Shown here: positions 1-8,199 of the stretch, piece after piece | How positions within the stretch are numbered: position 1 is the stretch's first letter | Layout: each line of letters begins with the position of its first letter | Assembly (NCBI GenBank): GCA_017303875.1 | Contig: JAFLBP010000002.1 | Span: 62,001 to 126,000, forward strand | From: Chitinophagales bacterium | Lineage (GTDB): Bacteria; Bacteroidota; Bacteroidia; Chitinophagales; Saprospiraceae | Length of the DNA: 64,000 nucleotides | Direction of reading: 5' to 3' | The notes under the pieces: model-generated | The model's database searches: none | What the model saw: only the letters and a program-made list of their open reading frames with translations | What the model was told of the DNA's origin: nothing | Translations under genes and position numbers: made by a program

Positions 1-1413
1 CGTGTTGGGGCCGCAGCAATGGAGCCTGGAAGCGCCTCCACCATCATGGGGTATGCCGGTATTTGTTCGCCCAACGTACAAAGCAACAGCGACGCGTATT
101 TTCACACCAAGAGCCTACGGGAAATGGGCGCTTTTATCGCAGGTACCACGGGCAACAGTTGTCCGACCAAAACCACCAGCGGTAACTCGCAGCCAACCCT
201 GGCCGCCCTGAGCAATAAATCCATCCCGATCTCTACCCCCTTTGTACTCACCGGTGTTGGCGGAGACCCTAACGGCGACCCCATCACCTACTGCTGGGAA
301 CAGGTGGATTCATTGGCAGGATCGACGCAAACACAACCGCCGGTTTCGACCAATACTTCCGGCCCAATGTTCCGCAGTTTTGACCCGGATGCTTCACCCA
401 GCCGTTATTTTCCCCGACTTTCCGACTTGGTGAACAATACCAATTACGACTGGGAAGAGTTATCATCAGTAGCGCGTACCCTGCGTTTTCGCTGTACCGT
501 GCGCGATGTCCGTGCCGGCGGCGCTTGTACTACGGAACGCAATCTCAACCTGACCACCGTTGCTGCGGCAGGCCCATTTGTCGTAACCATCCCAAATACC
601 AATGTCTCCTGGCCAGGCAACAGCAACCAAACCGTCACCTGGAATGTCGCCAATACTACAGCGTCGCCGGTCAACTGTGCCAATGTGGACATTTCCTTGT
701 CGACCGACGGCGGCTTTACCTACACTACCCTGCTCAGCAACACGCCCAACGACGGTTCCGAATCGGTTTTACTCCCGGTTTTGACCTCCACTACGGCGCG
801 CATTATGGTAAAATGCAGCGACAATGTGTTTTTTGATATTTCCAATGTAAACTTCACCATTACCACGCCGCTGCCAGTTGAATTAGGCGCCTTCACTGCC
901 CGCACATCGCAGGGCGGTAATACTTTGAACTGGACAACTTTTTCGGAAAAAAACAATACGGGTTTTCACCTAGAACGCAGCATCGGTACACCCAACAATT
1001 TTGAATCCATCACCTGGGTTGCCAGCAAAGGCAATACCCTGACAACACAAAAATACGAGTACCTCGACCGCGATATTAAAGCTGGCGAGGCATACTATTA
1101 TCGCCTTCGCCAGACGGATCTGGACGGACAAACGACGTACAGCAATGTTGTTATTGTAGTGACGGATGGCGAGCGCGATGTACTGGCTGTTTTCCCCAAT
1201 CCGGGCAACGACTTTGTACGCCTGCTCCTGCCAGCTTCAGCGGCCGAACAAACCCTGCGCGTACAATGCTGGTCGGTAAACGGACAATTGATGTTTGAAC
1301 AAAACACTTTCTCCGGCCAGGAACTGGATCTGCGCGAATTGCCGGAAGGCGTTTATAACCTCCACGTTACCGGCGAGCGCCAAACGTGGAATACAAGTGT
1401 AATAAAACGATGA
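1..1413 (+). CDS. Secreted T9SS metalloprotease, reprolysin-like (5' truncated)
   Basis: The frame is open at the window edge, so the N-terminus and the zinc-binding HExxH motif are outside. The visible part opens with EPGSASTIMGYAGIC, the Met-turn region seen in reprolysin-like metzincins of Bacteroidota. Beta-rich modules follow: an Ig/cadherin-like stretch at residues about 65-190, a second at 190-290, and a module starting PVELGAFTA at about 297. The last 75 residues are a type A T9SS sorting domain (VFPNPGNDF ... LPEGVYNLHV ... VIKR). It is probably exported through the outer membrane and either anchored or released. Family placement rests on the Met-turn and architecture only. The stop codon is followed within 8 nt by a heptameric hairpin element. 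Confidence 0.8.
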   Translation, partial: RVGAAAMEPGSASTIMGYAGICSPNVQSNSDAYFHTKSLREMGAFIAGTTGNSCPTKTTSGNSQPTLAALSNKSIPISTPFVLTGVGGDPNGDPITYCWEQVDSLAGSTQTQPPVSTNTSGPMFRSFDPDASPSRYFPRLSDLVNNTNYDWEELSSVARTLRFRCTVRDVRAGGACTTERNLNLTTVAAAGPFVVTIPNTNVSWPGNSNQTVTWNVANTTASPVNCANVDISLSTDGGFTYTTLLSNTPNDGSESVLLPVLTSTTARIMVKCSDNVFFDISNVNFTITTPLPVELGAFTARTSQGGNTLNWTTFSEKNNTGFHLERSIGTPNNFESITWVASKGNTLTTQKYEYLDRDIKAGEAYYYRLRQTDLDGQTTYSNVVIVVTDGERDVLAVFPNPGNDFVRLLLPASAAEQTLRVQCWSVNGQLMFEQNTFSGQELDLRELPEGVYNLHVTGERQTWNTSVIKR

Positions 1414-1417
1414 ACTA

Positions 1418-1553
<136 letters not shown>

Positions 1554-1555
1554 AA

Positions 1556-2521
1556 CTAGTGTGCTGTTTTGAACTTGCGCAGCGCTTCTGTGAGGCGCGG
1601 CACGACTTCAAAGAGATCGCCCTGAACGCCATAATCGGCAGCTTTGAAGAAAGGCGCTTCGGGGTCTTTGTTGATGACCACGATGACCTTGGAGTTATTC
1701 ACGCCGGCCAGGTGCTGGATTGCGCCACTGATACCGATGGCGATATACAGGTTCGGGCGGATGGCGATACCGGTTTGTCCTACGTGTTCGTGGTGGGGTC
1801 GCCAGTGCGCGTCGGCTACCGGACGGGAGCAGGCGGTGGTTGCGCCGAGTACGTCGGCAAGTTCTTCTACAATGCCCCAGTTGGAGGCTTCTTTCATCCC
1901 GCGACCGGCCGACACTACTTTCTCAGCTTCGGGGAGCGGCACGGTACCTTCCTGGGTTTGTACTGATTTTACGCGAATGCGATTGGCGGGTGCGCTGAAG
2001 GAAAAAGCTTCAGCGGATACGGCGCTGCCCAAATTTTCGGGTTTGATGGCATTACCCATCAGCGAGAGTACCTTCACGGCGCCAGAAACTTCATAAGTAG
2101 CGATGGCTTTTCCGGAAAAAACAGATTTTTTCACCTGAAGCGCGTCGCCATTCAGTACCGGCAGCGCATTAACGCCGGAAACCAAACCACCGCCGAGGCG
2201 TACGGACAATCGGCCTGCCAGAGTTTTACCGCTGCTGCTATGGCTCAGGATGAGCACTTTAGCGCCGGTTTGCGCAACTGCGGCTGCGATGGCGGCGGTG
2301 TACGTTTGGCTGTCGAGCGCATCAAAAGCGGCATCATTGAGGTGCAGCACCTTATCGGCGCCGTATTGGCCAAGTTGACCGGGATTCTGGGCATTGGCGC
2401 CCAGTACAAGGGCCGCACAAGACGTACCCAGCATATCGGCTACTTTTTTACCGTAAGTAACGGCTTCAAAAGCAGCTTTTTTAAACTGCCCGCGAGGGCT
2501 TTCTGCAAATACAAGTACCAT
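1556..2521 (-). CDS. etfA: Electron transfer flavoprotein, alpha subunit
   Basis: This 321-residue protein is the FAD-binding subunit of ETF. ETF accepts electrons from acyl-CoA dehydrogenases and passes them to the quinone pool through ETF:quinone oxidoreductase. The N-terminal half is the alpha/beta domain (MVLVFAESPRGQFKK). The C-terminal half holds the FAD domain signature: SAGRGMKEASNW, then GQTGIAIRPNLYIAIGISGA, QHLAGVNNSKVIVVINKD and APFFKAADYG. Length is normal for the family. It lies 17 nt downstream of etfB in the same orientation, so the two are almost certainly one transcript. The ATG at 2521 opens directly at the conserved N-terminus. Confidence 0.96.
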   Translation of the reverse strand: MVLVFAESPRGQFKKAAFEAVTYGKKVADMLGTSCAALVLGANAQNPGQLGQYGADKVLHLNDAAFDALDSQTYTAAIAAAVAQTGAKVLILSHSSSGKTLAGRLSVRLGGGLVSGVNALPVLNGDALQVKKSVFSGKAIATYEVSGAVKVLSLMGNAIKPENLGSAVSAEAFSFSAPANRIRVKSVQTQEGTVPLPEAEKVVSAGRGMKEASNWGIVEELADVLGATTACSRPVADAHWRPHHEHVGQTGIAIRPNLYIAIGISGAIQHLAGVNNSKVIVVINKDPEAPFFKAADYGVQGDLFEVVPRLTEALRKFKTAH

Positions 2522-2538
2522 AGTTGGGAGGGATTTTT

Positions 2539-3279
2539 TTAAATGACTTTTGCTTCTTCGTGCAGGAGGCGCACCAATTCGTCCATATTGTCGGGAGCGA
2601 TAAGTTTCACCCCTGCTTTAGCGGGCGGAAGGGTAAAATTGACGGCTTTCACGTTGTCGTCGAACGCAACGGGTTGTACTTCCGTGAGTGGTTTGGTACG
2701 GGCCGTCATGATGCCACGCATGTTGGGGATGCGTTGTTCGGCCATACCTTTGGCCGCGCTGAGTACGAAGGGCAGGTCGACTTCCAGGGTTTCCGTACCG
2801 CCTTCGATGTCGCGATCGAGGGTAGCAGTGTTACCGCTCAAATTGAGGCTGGTCGCGTTGGAAATGTAGGGTTGGTCGAGGTATTCGGCTACCATAGCGC
2901 CTACTTCGGCGCCGTTGTAGTCGATGGTTTCCTTCCCGAAAAGGATGAGGTCGAAGTTTTGACTGCGGGCATACTCGGCAATTTGTTTGGCCGTGTAGGC
3001 TGCGCTTTTAGGCTCGGCGTTGATGCGTACCGCTTCATCGGCCCCGATGGCCAGCGCTTTGCGAATAGTGGTTTCGTTGGCAGCCGGGCCGACGTTGAGG
3101 GCCACAACCGTGCCGCCGAGGGTTTCTTTGAGTTCGCAGGCGCGAACTAAGGCATACCATTCATCATAAGGGTTCATGATGAACTGAACGCCGTCGGCAT
3201 TGTAAGCCGTGCCGTCGCCGCTAAAGGATACCTTGGCGGTGGTGTCGGGCGTTTGACTGATACAAACAAGTAATTTCAT
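2539..3279 (-). CDS. etfB: Electron transfer flavoprotein, beta subunit
   Basis: This 246-residue protein forms the ETF heterodimer with EtfA and binds AMP. The start MKLLVCISQTPDTTAKV and the segment NPYDEWYALVRACELKE fit the EtfB family. Internal landmarks are the ADEAVRIN stretch, LILFGKETIDYNGAEVGAMVAEYLDQP, and MRGIMTARTKPL near the C-terminus. It is the first gene of the etfBA pair. A possible Bacteroidota -7 box (TATCTTTG, read on the minus strand at 3351-3344) lies about 65 nt before the start. It probably serves beta-oxidation or branched-chain amino acid breakdown; no dehydrogenase gene is adjacent. Confidence 0.96.
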   Translation of the reverse strand: MKLLVCISQTPDTTAKVSFSGDGTAYNADGVQFIMNPYDEWYALVRACELKETLGGTVVALNVGPAANETTIRKALAIGADEAVRINAEPKSAAYTAKQIAEYARSQNFDLILFGKETIDYNGAEVGAMVAEYLDQPYISNATSLNLSGNTATLDRDIEGGTETLEVDLPFVLSAAKGMAEQRIPNMRGIMTARTKPLTEVQPVAFDDNVKAVNFTLPPAKAGVKLIAPDNMDELVRLLHEEAKVI

Positions 3280-3330
3280 GCGAAAATTGGCGTAAATTTA
3301 GCTGGGTCAAAAATAGAACCGCAGGTTCCG

Positions 3331-3351
3331 TACTTTTGCGGGGCAAAGATA
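3331..3351. promoter_or_regulatory. Two facing -7 boxes between etfB and the TPR gene
   Basis: On the plus strand TACTTTTG (3331-3338) and on the minus strand TATCTTTG (3351-3344) both match the Bacteroidota -7 consensus TAnnTTTG. They point toward each other, 5 bp apart, upstream of the TPR gene (ATG 3413) and etfB (ATG 3279) respectively. I see no convincing -33 TTTG for either. If both are used, polymerases would compete for the same DNA. Confidence 0.45.
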
Positions 3352-3412
3352 AAACGCCTCCGGCGCTTATCGGTTTATTATTCAGCGAAATTTCGCTAAA
3401 TTTTTTTATTAC

Positions 3413-3736
3413 ATGAGCCAACGCCTGACACAACTGCAAACTTTGCTGGCCGAATCGCCCGAAGATGCCTTCATTTTGTTTGCCATTGCCAAAGAATACG
3501 AAAAACTCGGGCAGCCAGAAAAGGCCGTAGAACAATTTGAAGCCTTGCGTCGTTCCAATCCCGACTATGTGGGTCTCTATTACCATTTGGGCAAGTTGTA
3601 CGAACATTACGACGCCATTGAAAAAGCCTTGTCGGTGTACAAAAACGGCATGGAAGTGGCCCGCAAATTAAAAGATCACCATGCGCTGGGCGAACTCAAT
3701 GCCGCCCGCCTCAACCTCGAAGATGATGATATCTAA
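3413..3736 (+). CDS. Small tetratricopeptide repeat protein
   Basis: The 107-residue protein has no signal peptide. It holds about two and a half TPR units: AFILFAIAKEYEKLGQPEKAVEQFEALRRSNPD, then YVGLYYHLGKLYEHYDAIEKALSVYKNGMEVA. TPRs are helical protein-binding scaffolds; the partner is not visible. It is the first gene of a tight plus-strand unit, with DUF4292 starting 1 nt after its stop and an EnvC-like gene after that, which suggests a link to envelope assembly. The ATG is preceded by an A/T-rich leader rather than a Shine-Dalgarno site, as is usual in Bacteroidota. Confidence 0.85.
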   Translation: MSQRLTQLQTLLAESPEDAFILFAIAKEYEKLGQPEKAVEQFEALRRSNPDYVGLYYHLGKLYEHYDAIEKALSVYKNGMEVARKLKDHHALGELNAARLNLEDDDI

Positions 3737-3737
3737 T

Positions 3738-4526
3738 ATGCTGAAAAAAATCCTGTTTGCGCTATTTCCCCTGGCGCTCCTGCTTTTTGCCGCCTGCAGT
3801 GGCAGCAAAAAAACCGCCACACCTGCAGCGGCTACCACGCTGCGTTCGCCGGAAATCATTTTGAACAAATGGCGGAAAAACGACGCCGACGCCCTGAAAA
3901 ACTACAGCGCCCGCGCCAAAATCTACACCGAATCACAAGGCCAGGGCTTTGAGGTCAATGCCAATATCGTCTGGTGGCGCGACAGTGTGATCTGGATAAA
4001 CATTAAAAAATTTGGTTTTGAGGCCGCCCGGGTACTCATCACCCCCGATTCGGTATACATGCTCAACCGCCTCGAAAAAACGGTACTCGTTCAATCGCTG
4101 CCCGATCTGCAACGCAAATACCAGCTCCCGGCAGGCTTCGATATGCTCCAGCAGACCCTCACCGGACAGCTCTGGATGCCCGCGCCACTTGATCTGAACA
4201 GCGACCTCGACCAGGATATGCACCGCCTCAGCGGCCGACAGGGCAATACCCAACTGGCGTACTGGATTGAAGAGGGCAGCTTTCTGGGGCGCCGCGAACA
4301 GTTTATGCGCGAAGCCGACGGCTTGAAAATTCAATTCTCTGATTTTAAAAAAAACGCTGCGGGCGCACTTTTCCCCTATCTTTGCGAGACGGAGGGATTC
4401 AGCAACGCCGGCGATGCCTTTAAAATGTCGGTGCAAATGAACGAACTGGAGGTCAACACCAACCCCGGCTTCCGTTTTGAAATTCCGGCCCACTACACCC
4501 GCGAAACCACCCTGGGCGGGAAATAA
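3738..4526 (+). CDS. DUF4292 family lipoprotein
   Basis: The chosen start gives MLKKILFALFPLALLLFAAC, a lipoprotein signal with lipobox FAAC and Cys20. An upstream in-frame ATG at 3723 would only add MMISN. The mature part (about 242 residues) matches the DUF4292 pattern: ALKNYSARAKIYTESQGQGF, VWWRDSVIWINIKKFGFEAARVLITPDSVYMLNR, and a beta-rich C-terminal half. The fold resembles LolA/LolB-type half-barrels, so lipid or lipoprotein handling is possible but unproven. Its stop is 14 nt before the EnvC-like gene, and the pairing supports a role in the cell envelope. Confidence 0.85.
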   Translation: MLKKILFALFPLALLLFAACSGSKKTATPAAATTLRSPEIILNKWRKNDADALKNYSARAKIYTESQGQGFEVNANIVWWRDSVIWINIKKFGFEAARVLITPDSVYMLNRLEKTVLVQSLPDLQRKYQLPAGFDMLQQTLTGQLWMPAPLDLNSDLDQDMHRLSGRQGNTQLAYWIEEGSFLGRREQFMREADGLKIQFSDFKKNAAGALFPYLCETEGFSNAGDAFKMSVQMNELEVNTNPGFRFEIPAHYTRETTLGGK

Positions 4527-4540
4527 ACCCTTGTCTCCTT

Positions 4541-5872
4541 ATGCGTATCTCATACCGCTTCCTGTTTCTTGCCCTGGCACTGTTGCTCCCGGCTTTCCAC
4601 GGCATCGCGCAGAGCAGCAAAAAAGAACTGGAAGAAAAACGGCGCAAGATCATCCGCGATATTGACGCTACGTCGCGCATGCTCAAAAAAACGGTGGCCA
4701 ACAAAGAAACCACCTACGACCGCTTTGTAGCCCTGCAAACACAGATTGAAAACCGCGAAGACCTCATCCGCACCCTGCAAGAGGAAATTACCGACGCCGA
4801 CAGCGGCATCGAACGCAACCAACAAGTGATTCAGGCCCTGGAAGGCGACATCTCGCGCATGCGCGAGGAATACGGCCGCACCGTGCGCGCCGCCTATCGC
4901 CGCCGCAGCGTAAGTAATCCGCTCTTATTTCTCTTCTCCGCCGAAAACCTCAATCAGGTATTCCGTCGCTGGCTATTCCTGCGCAAATACGACCGCCTGC
5001 GCACCCAACAGGCCGAAGCCATCCAATTTACCCAGCAAATGCTGGCCGATAAAAGCAAGTCGCTGGAAGATACCAAAACCGAAAAAACCATCCTGCTCAG
5101 CAATATTCAGGTGCAACAGGAAAGCCTGACCACCGAACTTCAGGACAAGGACAAACTGCTCAAAACCCTGCAAAAAGACGAATCCCGACTCAAGCAGGAC
5201 CTCGATAAAAAACAAACAGCCCACGAAGCCCTGAACCAAGCTATCGAGCGCATCATTCAGGAAGAGGTGCGCAAACAGGTAGAAGCCTCGCGCAGGCCCG
5301 CGCCCGCAAAACCGCAAGCGCCGGTGAGTCCGCCGCCCGCCGCTGCCCCAACCCCACAACCCAAGGCCAAAACCCAGGCTGCTGCGCCGGAGCAGAAAAC
5401 CGAGCCTGCCGCAGCCGCCGAACCCGAACGCCCGGCTGATGCCAATGAAGACCAGCTCTCCCGCGGCTTCCGGTTAGCGAAAGGCAAAATGCCCTGGCCC
5501 GTGGAAGAAGGTTTTATTGCCCGAAAATTCGGACGACAGAAACACCCGACTTTAAAAAATATAGAAATTACCAATAACGGTATTGATATCCGCACCGATG
5601 AAGCCTCCAATGTGCGCGCTATTTATGAGGGCCGCGTGGCAGGGGTGCAGTTTATTCCGGGCCACGACTATACGGTGATTCTTCAGCATGGCCTGTATTA
5701 CACGGTCTATTCCAACCTCAGCGAGGCGCGGGTACAGCAGGGCGCGGTGGTGAAGGCCGGTCAGCCCCTGGGCTTAGTGAGCACCAACCCGATTACGGGT
5801 TCCTCAGAAATACACTTTGAACTTTGGTATCAGAAAGAGCGCCTGAATCCGTCGCTGTGGATAAAACGGTAA
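4541..5872 (+). CDS. EnvC-like murein hydrolase activator (degenerate M23/LytM)
   Basis: Residues 1-23 are a signal peptide (LFLALALLLPAFHGIAQ). A long coiled coil spans roughly 24-255 (SKKELEEKRRKIIRDIDATS...). A Pro/Ala-rich linker follows at about 255-310, then a LytM/M23 domain at 325-443. The LytM zinc ligands look incomplete: the usual HxGxD block reads NGIDI, and the position of the usual H in the later YxH block is YSNL, although IHFELW retains a His. That matches EnvC-type activators, which switch on amidases rather than cutting peptidoglycan themselves. A role in daughter-cell separation is inferred from the family. A family A hairpin begins right at the TAA stop. Confidence 0.88.
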   Translation: MRISYRFLFLALALLLPAFHGIAQSSKKELEEKRRKIIRDIDATSRMLKKTVANKETTYDRFVALQTQIENREDLIRTLQEEITDADSGIERNQQVIQALEGDISRMREEYGRTVRAAYRRRSVSNPLLFLFSAENLNQVFRRWLFLRKYDRLRTQQAEAIQFTQQMLADKSKSLEDTKTEKTILLSNIQVQQESLTTELQDKDKLLKTLQKDESRLKQDLDKKQTAHEALNQAIERIIQEEVRKQVEASRRPAPAKPQAPVSPPPAAAPTPQPKAKTQAAAPEQKTEPAAAAEPERPADANEDQLSRGFRLAKGKMPWPVEEGFIARKFGRQKHPTLKNIEITNNGIDIRTDEASNVRAIYEGRVAGVQFIPGHDYTVILQHGLYYTVYSNLSEARVQQGAVVKAGQPLGLVSTNPITGSSEIHFELWYQKERLNPSLWIKR

Positions 5873-5946
5873 CGATGAACGATGAGTGATGAACGATGAA
5901 TAATTCATCACTCATCGTTAAAATTCATCGTTCATCGTTCATCGTT
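5873..5946. repeat. GATGAAC-heptamer inverted repeat (family A)
   Basis: CGATGAACGATGAGTGATGAAC units start immediately after the stop codon of the EnvC-like gene. They are mirrored by TCATCGTTCATCGTTCATCGTT up to the stop codon of the convergent DUF2911 gene. The left boundary, TAACGATGAACGATGAG, is identical to the one behind tviB at about 50930. It fills the whole 77-nt convergent gap, so a shared terminator role is likely. Confidence 0.8.
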
Positions 5947-5949
5947 CCC

Positions 5950-6816
5950 CTAGATTTTCTTCTTCCACTCCGCAATGGATTTGTCGTTCATGCGGGGGTA
6001 GTCGGCGTTGTTCTCGGCTTTGGCCAGTTCGGAGCTGCGGTTAGCGGTGTCGATGGCATCGCGGAAGCGGCCCAGTTCGGCCAGGATTTGCGCTTTGAGG
6101 CGCAGGATCCAGAATTTTTCGCCGCCTTTTTCGATGGCTTTGCTTACCCAGTCGAGCGCCTGGTTCATGTCTTTTTTCTCTTCAAAATAGTAGCGGGCGG
6201 CGCCGTAGTACGTGTTGGCGGAAGGGCCGTCGAGCTGGCTCTTGATGTCGGCTAATACTTTGGCGTCGGTGTCTACGGTGATGGGCACCACGATTTTGGT
6301 GTATTCCCAGGAGAGTTCCATGTCGCAGCCGTTGTTGCGCAGGTTATTGAAGGAGATGGTGAAGGACTCCACCATTTCGCGCTGGGAAAGCACGGGCACA
6401 TTGAATTGTGCGGCCACATCTTCTTCTTTGTACTCTTTGCCGGGCGTACCCCAGAAACTGGTGTTGCGGTAAATGACGATGGTCCATTCTTTTTCGCCGG
6501 GAATGGAATACAGGGCATAGGTACCTTTGGGTACGGGGTTGCCGGCCACGCGAACGTCGTCGCCGAAGGTCACTTTGGTCGCCGCGTTGGCGCCTGTGCG
6601 CCACAGCTCATTGAACGGAACCAGGTCGCCAAAAACCTTGCGGCCTTTGGAGCTTGGCCGGGAATATTCCACTTCAACTTTTATCAGGCCCACTTCCTGA
6701 CTGACTTTGGACATGGGGCTGGGCTGCGGGGTTTTGATTTGTGCCTGAAGCAGGTTCGCGCTCATCAGAAACAAGGCGAACACAAGGAATTTGCTGGAAA
6801 AAATGCGCATGTTCAT
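5950..6816 (-). CDS. DUF2911 protein with C-terminal TPR segment
   Basis: The 288-residue protein has a signal peptide (MNMRIFSSKFLVFALFLMSA...LLQAQ). DUF2911 spans about 30-180: QPSPMSKVSQEVGLIKVEVE, YSRPSSKGRKVFGDLVPFNELWRTGANAATKV, GTYALYSIPGEKEWTIVIYR. The last 85 residues are TPR-like (NTYYGAARYYFEEKKDMNQALDWVSKAIEKGG). DUF2911 proteins are common exported proteins of Bacteroidota with no proven function. It is transcribed alone, diverging from the ElaA-like gene. Confidence 0.87.
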   Translation of the reverse strand: MNMRIFSSKFLVFALFLMSANLLQAQIKTPQPSPMSKVSQEVGLIKVEVEYSRPSSKGRKVFGDLVPFNELWRTGANAATKVTFGDDVRVAGNPVPKGTYALYSIPGEKEWTIVIYRNTSFWGTPGKEYKEEDVAAQFNVPVLSQREMVESFTISFNNLRNNGCDMELSWEYTKIVVPITVDTDAKVLADIKSQLDGPSANTYYGAARYYFEEKKDMNQALDWVSKAIEKGGEKFWILRLKAQILAELGRFRDAIDTANRSSELAKAENNADYPRMNDKSIAEWKKKI

Positions 6817-6936
6817 TGAAAATGATTAATAGGTGTGCGTTGGTGGTGTAACACCTTTTACACTTAAAGGTTTATACACTGATTGCGGGCGCAATATTCC
6901 GGCTTTTCCGCCATATTTGCGGCAAAAAAATATCAC

Positions 6937-7386
6937 ATGCTACATTTTTCCTGTGTACCTTTTGCTCAACTGCGCAACACCGAACTTTATGAAATCATGG
7001 CCCTGCGCCAGGAGGTGTTTGTGGTGGAGCAAAATTGTCCCTATCTCGATGCAGATGGCAAAGACCTGCAATCCTGGCACCTGATGGGCCGCGATGCAGC
7101 CGGAAAATTAGTGGTGTACACGCGCCTGCTGCCCAAAGGCCTGGCGTATCCGGAATACCCCTCTATCGGGCGTGTGGTATCCTCGCCCGCAGCGCGCGGC
7201 ACGGGCGCAGGAAAAATCCTGATGGAACGCAGCGTGGAAATGTGTCTGCATTTGTTTGGCGATATGCCTATCAAGATCGGGGCACAATCTTATCTGCTGC
7301 GTTTTTATGAAGGTTTCGGCTTTGTTTCCACAGGCGAAGAATACCTCGAAGATGGTATTCCGCACACGAAAATGGTTCGGAAGTAA
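6937..7386 (+). CDS. GNAT acetyltransferase, ElaA family
   Basis: The ATG at 6937 gives a 149-residue protein; an in-frame ATA or GTG start further up would add only leader-like sequence. ElaA hallmarks are LRQEVFVVEQNCPYLDADGKD near the N-terminus, SIGRVVSSPAARGTGAGKIL (the acetyl-CoA pyrophosphate loop of GNAT enzymes) and AQSYLLRFYEGFGFVSTGEEYLEDGIPH. ElaA substrates are unknown; the enzyme should be cytoplasmic. It is a single gene between DUF2911 (divergent) and DUF3667 (convergent). Confidence 0.92.
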   Translation: MLHFSCVPFAQLRNTELYEIMALRQEVFVVEQNCPYLDADGKDLQSWHLMGRDAAGKLVVYTRLLPKGLAYPEYPSIGRVVSSPAARGTGAGKILMERSVEMCLHLFGDMPIKIGAQSYLLRFYEGFGFVSTGEEYLEDGIPHTKMVRK

Positions 7387-7392
7387 ACTCCC

Positions 7393-8163
7393 CTACTTTG
7401 GCTTAAAACTCTCCGGCCCGTTGATCACCACCATCGCGACGATAACGATGAAAGCAATGATGGAGACCACAAAGAAGAAGGTAAAATAACCCAGTATCCA
7501 GGAGGCAACGGCTTTCAAACCGCCCCTGACTTTGTTGGTTTCCTGGAAAAACTGGTTATAACCCCAGGCGTAATACAGCAAAAATGCAAGAAAACTAAGG
7601 TACATTGCAAGGCCACCCACCACCGGGCTATGGGTAAGATAGTTGTATATGCTGAACGGAACTGTTACGATCGCAGAACCCGCCAGCAGGTACAAATTGA
7701 GCACCATGTGCTCGGCAAAATTGTAATTATATTTGCGATACAGCAGGAATGAGAACAGCGCAATGGAGGGCACCATGGCGAGGTACACTAAGTTCATGTA
7801 CTTCATGATAAAATCCATGTAGGCATTCTGCAACTGCCGGGCCTCCTCGCTCTGTTGGTTCACCATGCCCTGAAAAGAATCTTTCGTCAGGAAAATCAGG
7901 GTAAAGGCCAAAACAATAAAAATCAGACTGAGCGGCTTATGGAATTTTACCCGTTTGCCCTCAACATATTCGCGGATCATGTGCCCGGGGTCAGTGAGCA
8001 AGCGGCGGATGGTGTACAAAAAACCTTTATCCCAGGGCAGCACCTTGTGCAGGATATCATGACCAAAATCCTTGATGGTAAGGCGTTTGACTTTGGCATC
8101 CTGCCCGCATTCCGGACAGAATTTTCCCTCAAATTGTGTTTCACAGTTTTTACAAGAAATCAT
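7393..8163 (-). CDS. DUF3667 membrane protein with N-terminal zinc ribbon
   Basis: The start ATG at 8163 gives MISCKNCETQFEGKFCPECG, a zinc ribbon with two CxxC pairs; a GTG further up is less likely. The segment LTIKDFGHDILHKVLPWDKGFLYTIRRLLTDPGHMIREYVEGKRVKFHKPLS is the DUF3667 signature. About four membrane helices follow (LIFIVLAFTLIFL; LVYLAMVPSIALFSFLLY; LNLYLLAGSAIVTVPFSIY; and a C-terminal pair ending FFFVVSIIAFIVIVAMVV). Function is unknown; the family is widespread in Bacteroidota. It shares a 36-bp divergent promoter gap with the beta-helix gene. Confidence 0.9.
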   Translation of the reverse strand: MISCKNCETQFEGKFCPECGQDAKVKRLTIKDFGHDILHKVLPWDKGFLYTIRRLLTDPGHMIREYVEGKRVKFHKPLSLIFIVLAFTLIFLTKDSFQGMVNQQSEEARQLQNAYMDFIMKYMNLVYLAMVPSIALFSFLLYRKYNYNFAEHMVLNLYLLAGSAIVTVPFSIYNYLTHSPVVGGLAMYLSFLAFLLYYAWGYNQFFQETNKVRGGLKAVASWILGYFTFFFVVSIIAFIVIVAMVVINGPESFKPK

Positions 8164-8172
8164 AAATAGGCG

Positions 8173-8192
8173 TACTTTGTGCGGCAAAAGTA
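8173..8192. promoter_or_regulatory. Compact divergent promoter gap, DUF3667 / beta-helix gene
   Basis: The two start codons are 36 bp apart. On the minus strand TACTTTTG (8192-8185) fits TAnnTTTG, 22 nt before the DUF3667 ATG. On the plus strand TACTTTG (8173-8179) is one base short of the consensus and 20 nt before the ATG at 8200. Leaders would be only about 12-15 nt long. Confidence 0.4.
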
Positions 8193-8199
8193 AAAGAAT

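Noticed and set aside
1..211. 69-residue frame at the left edge starting with GTG
   Set aside because: It is out of frame with the clear metalloprotease tail, which has the Met-turn and T9SS domain.
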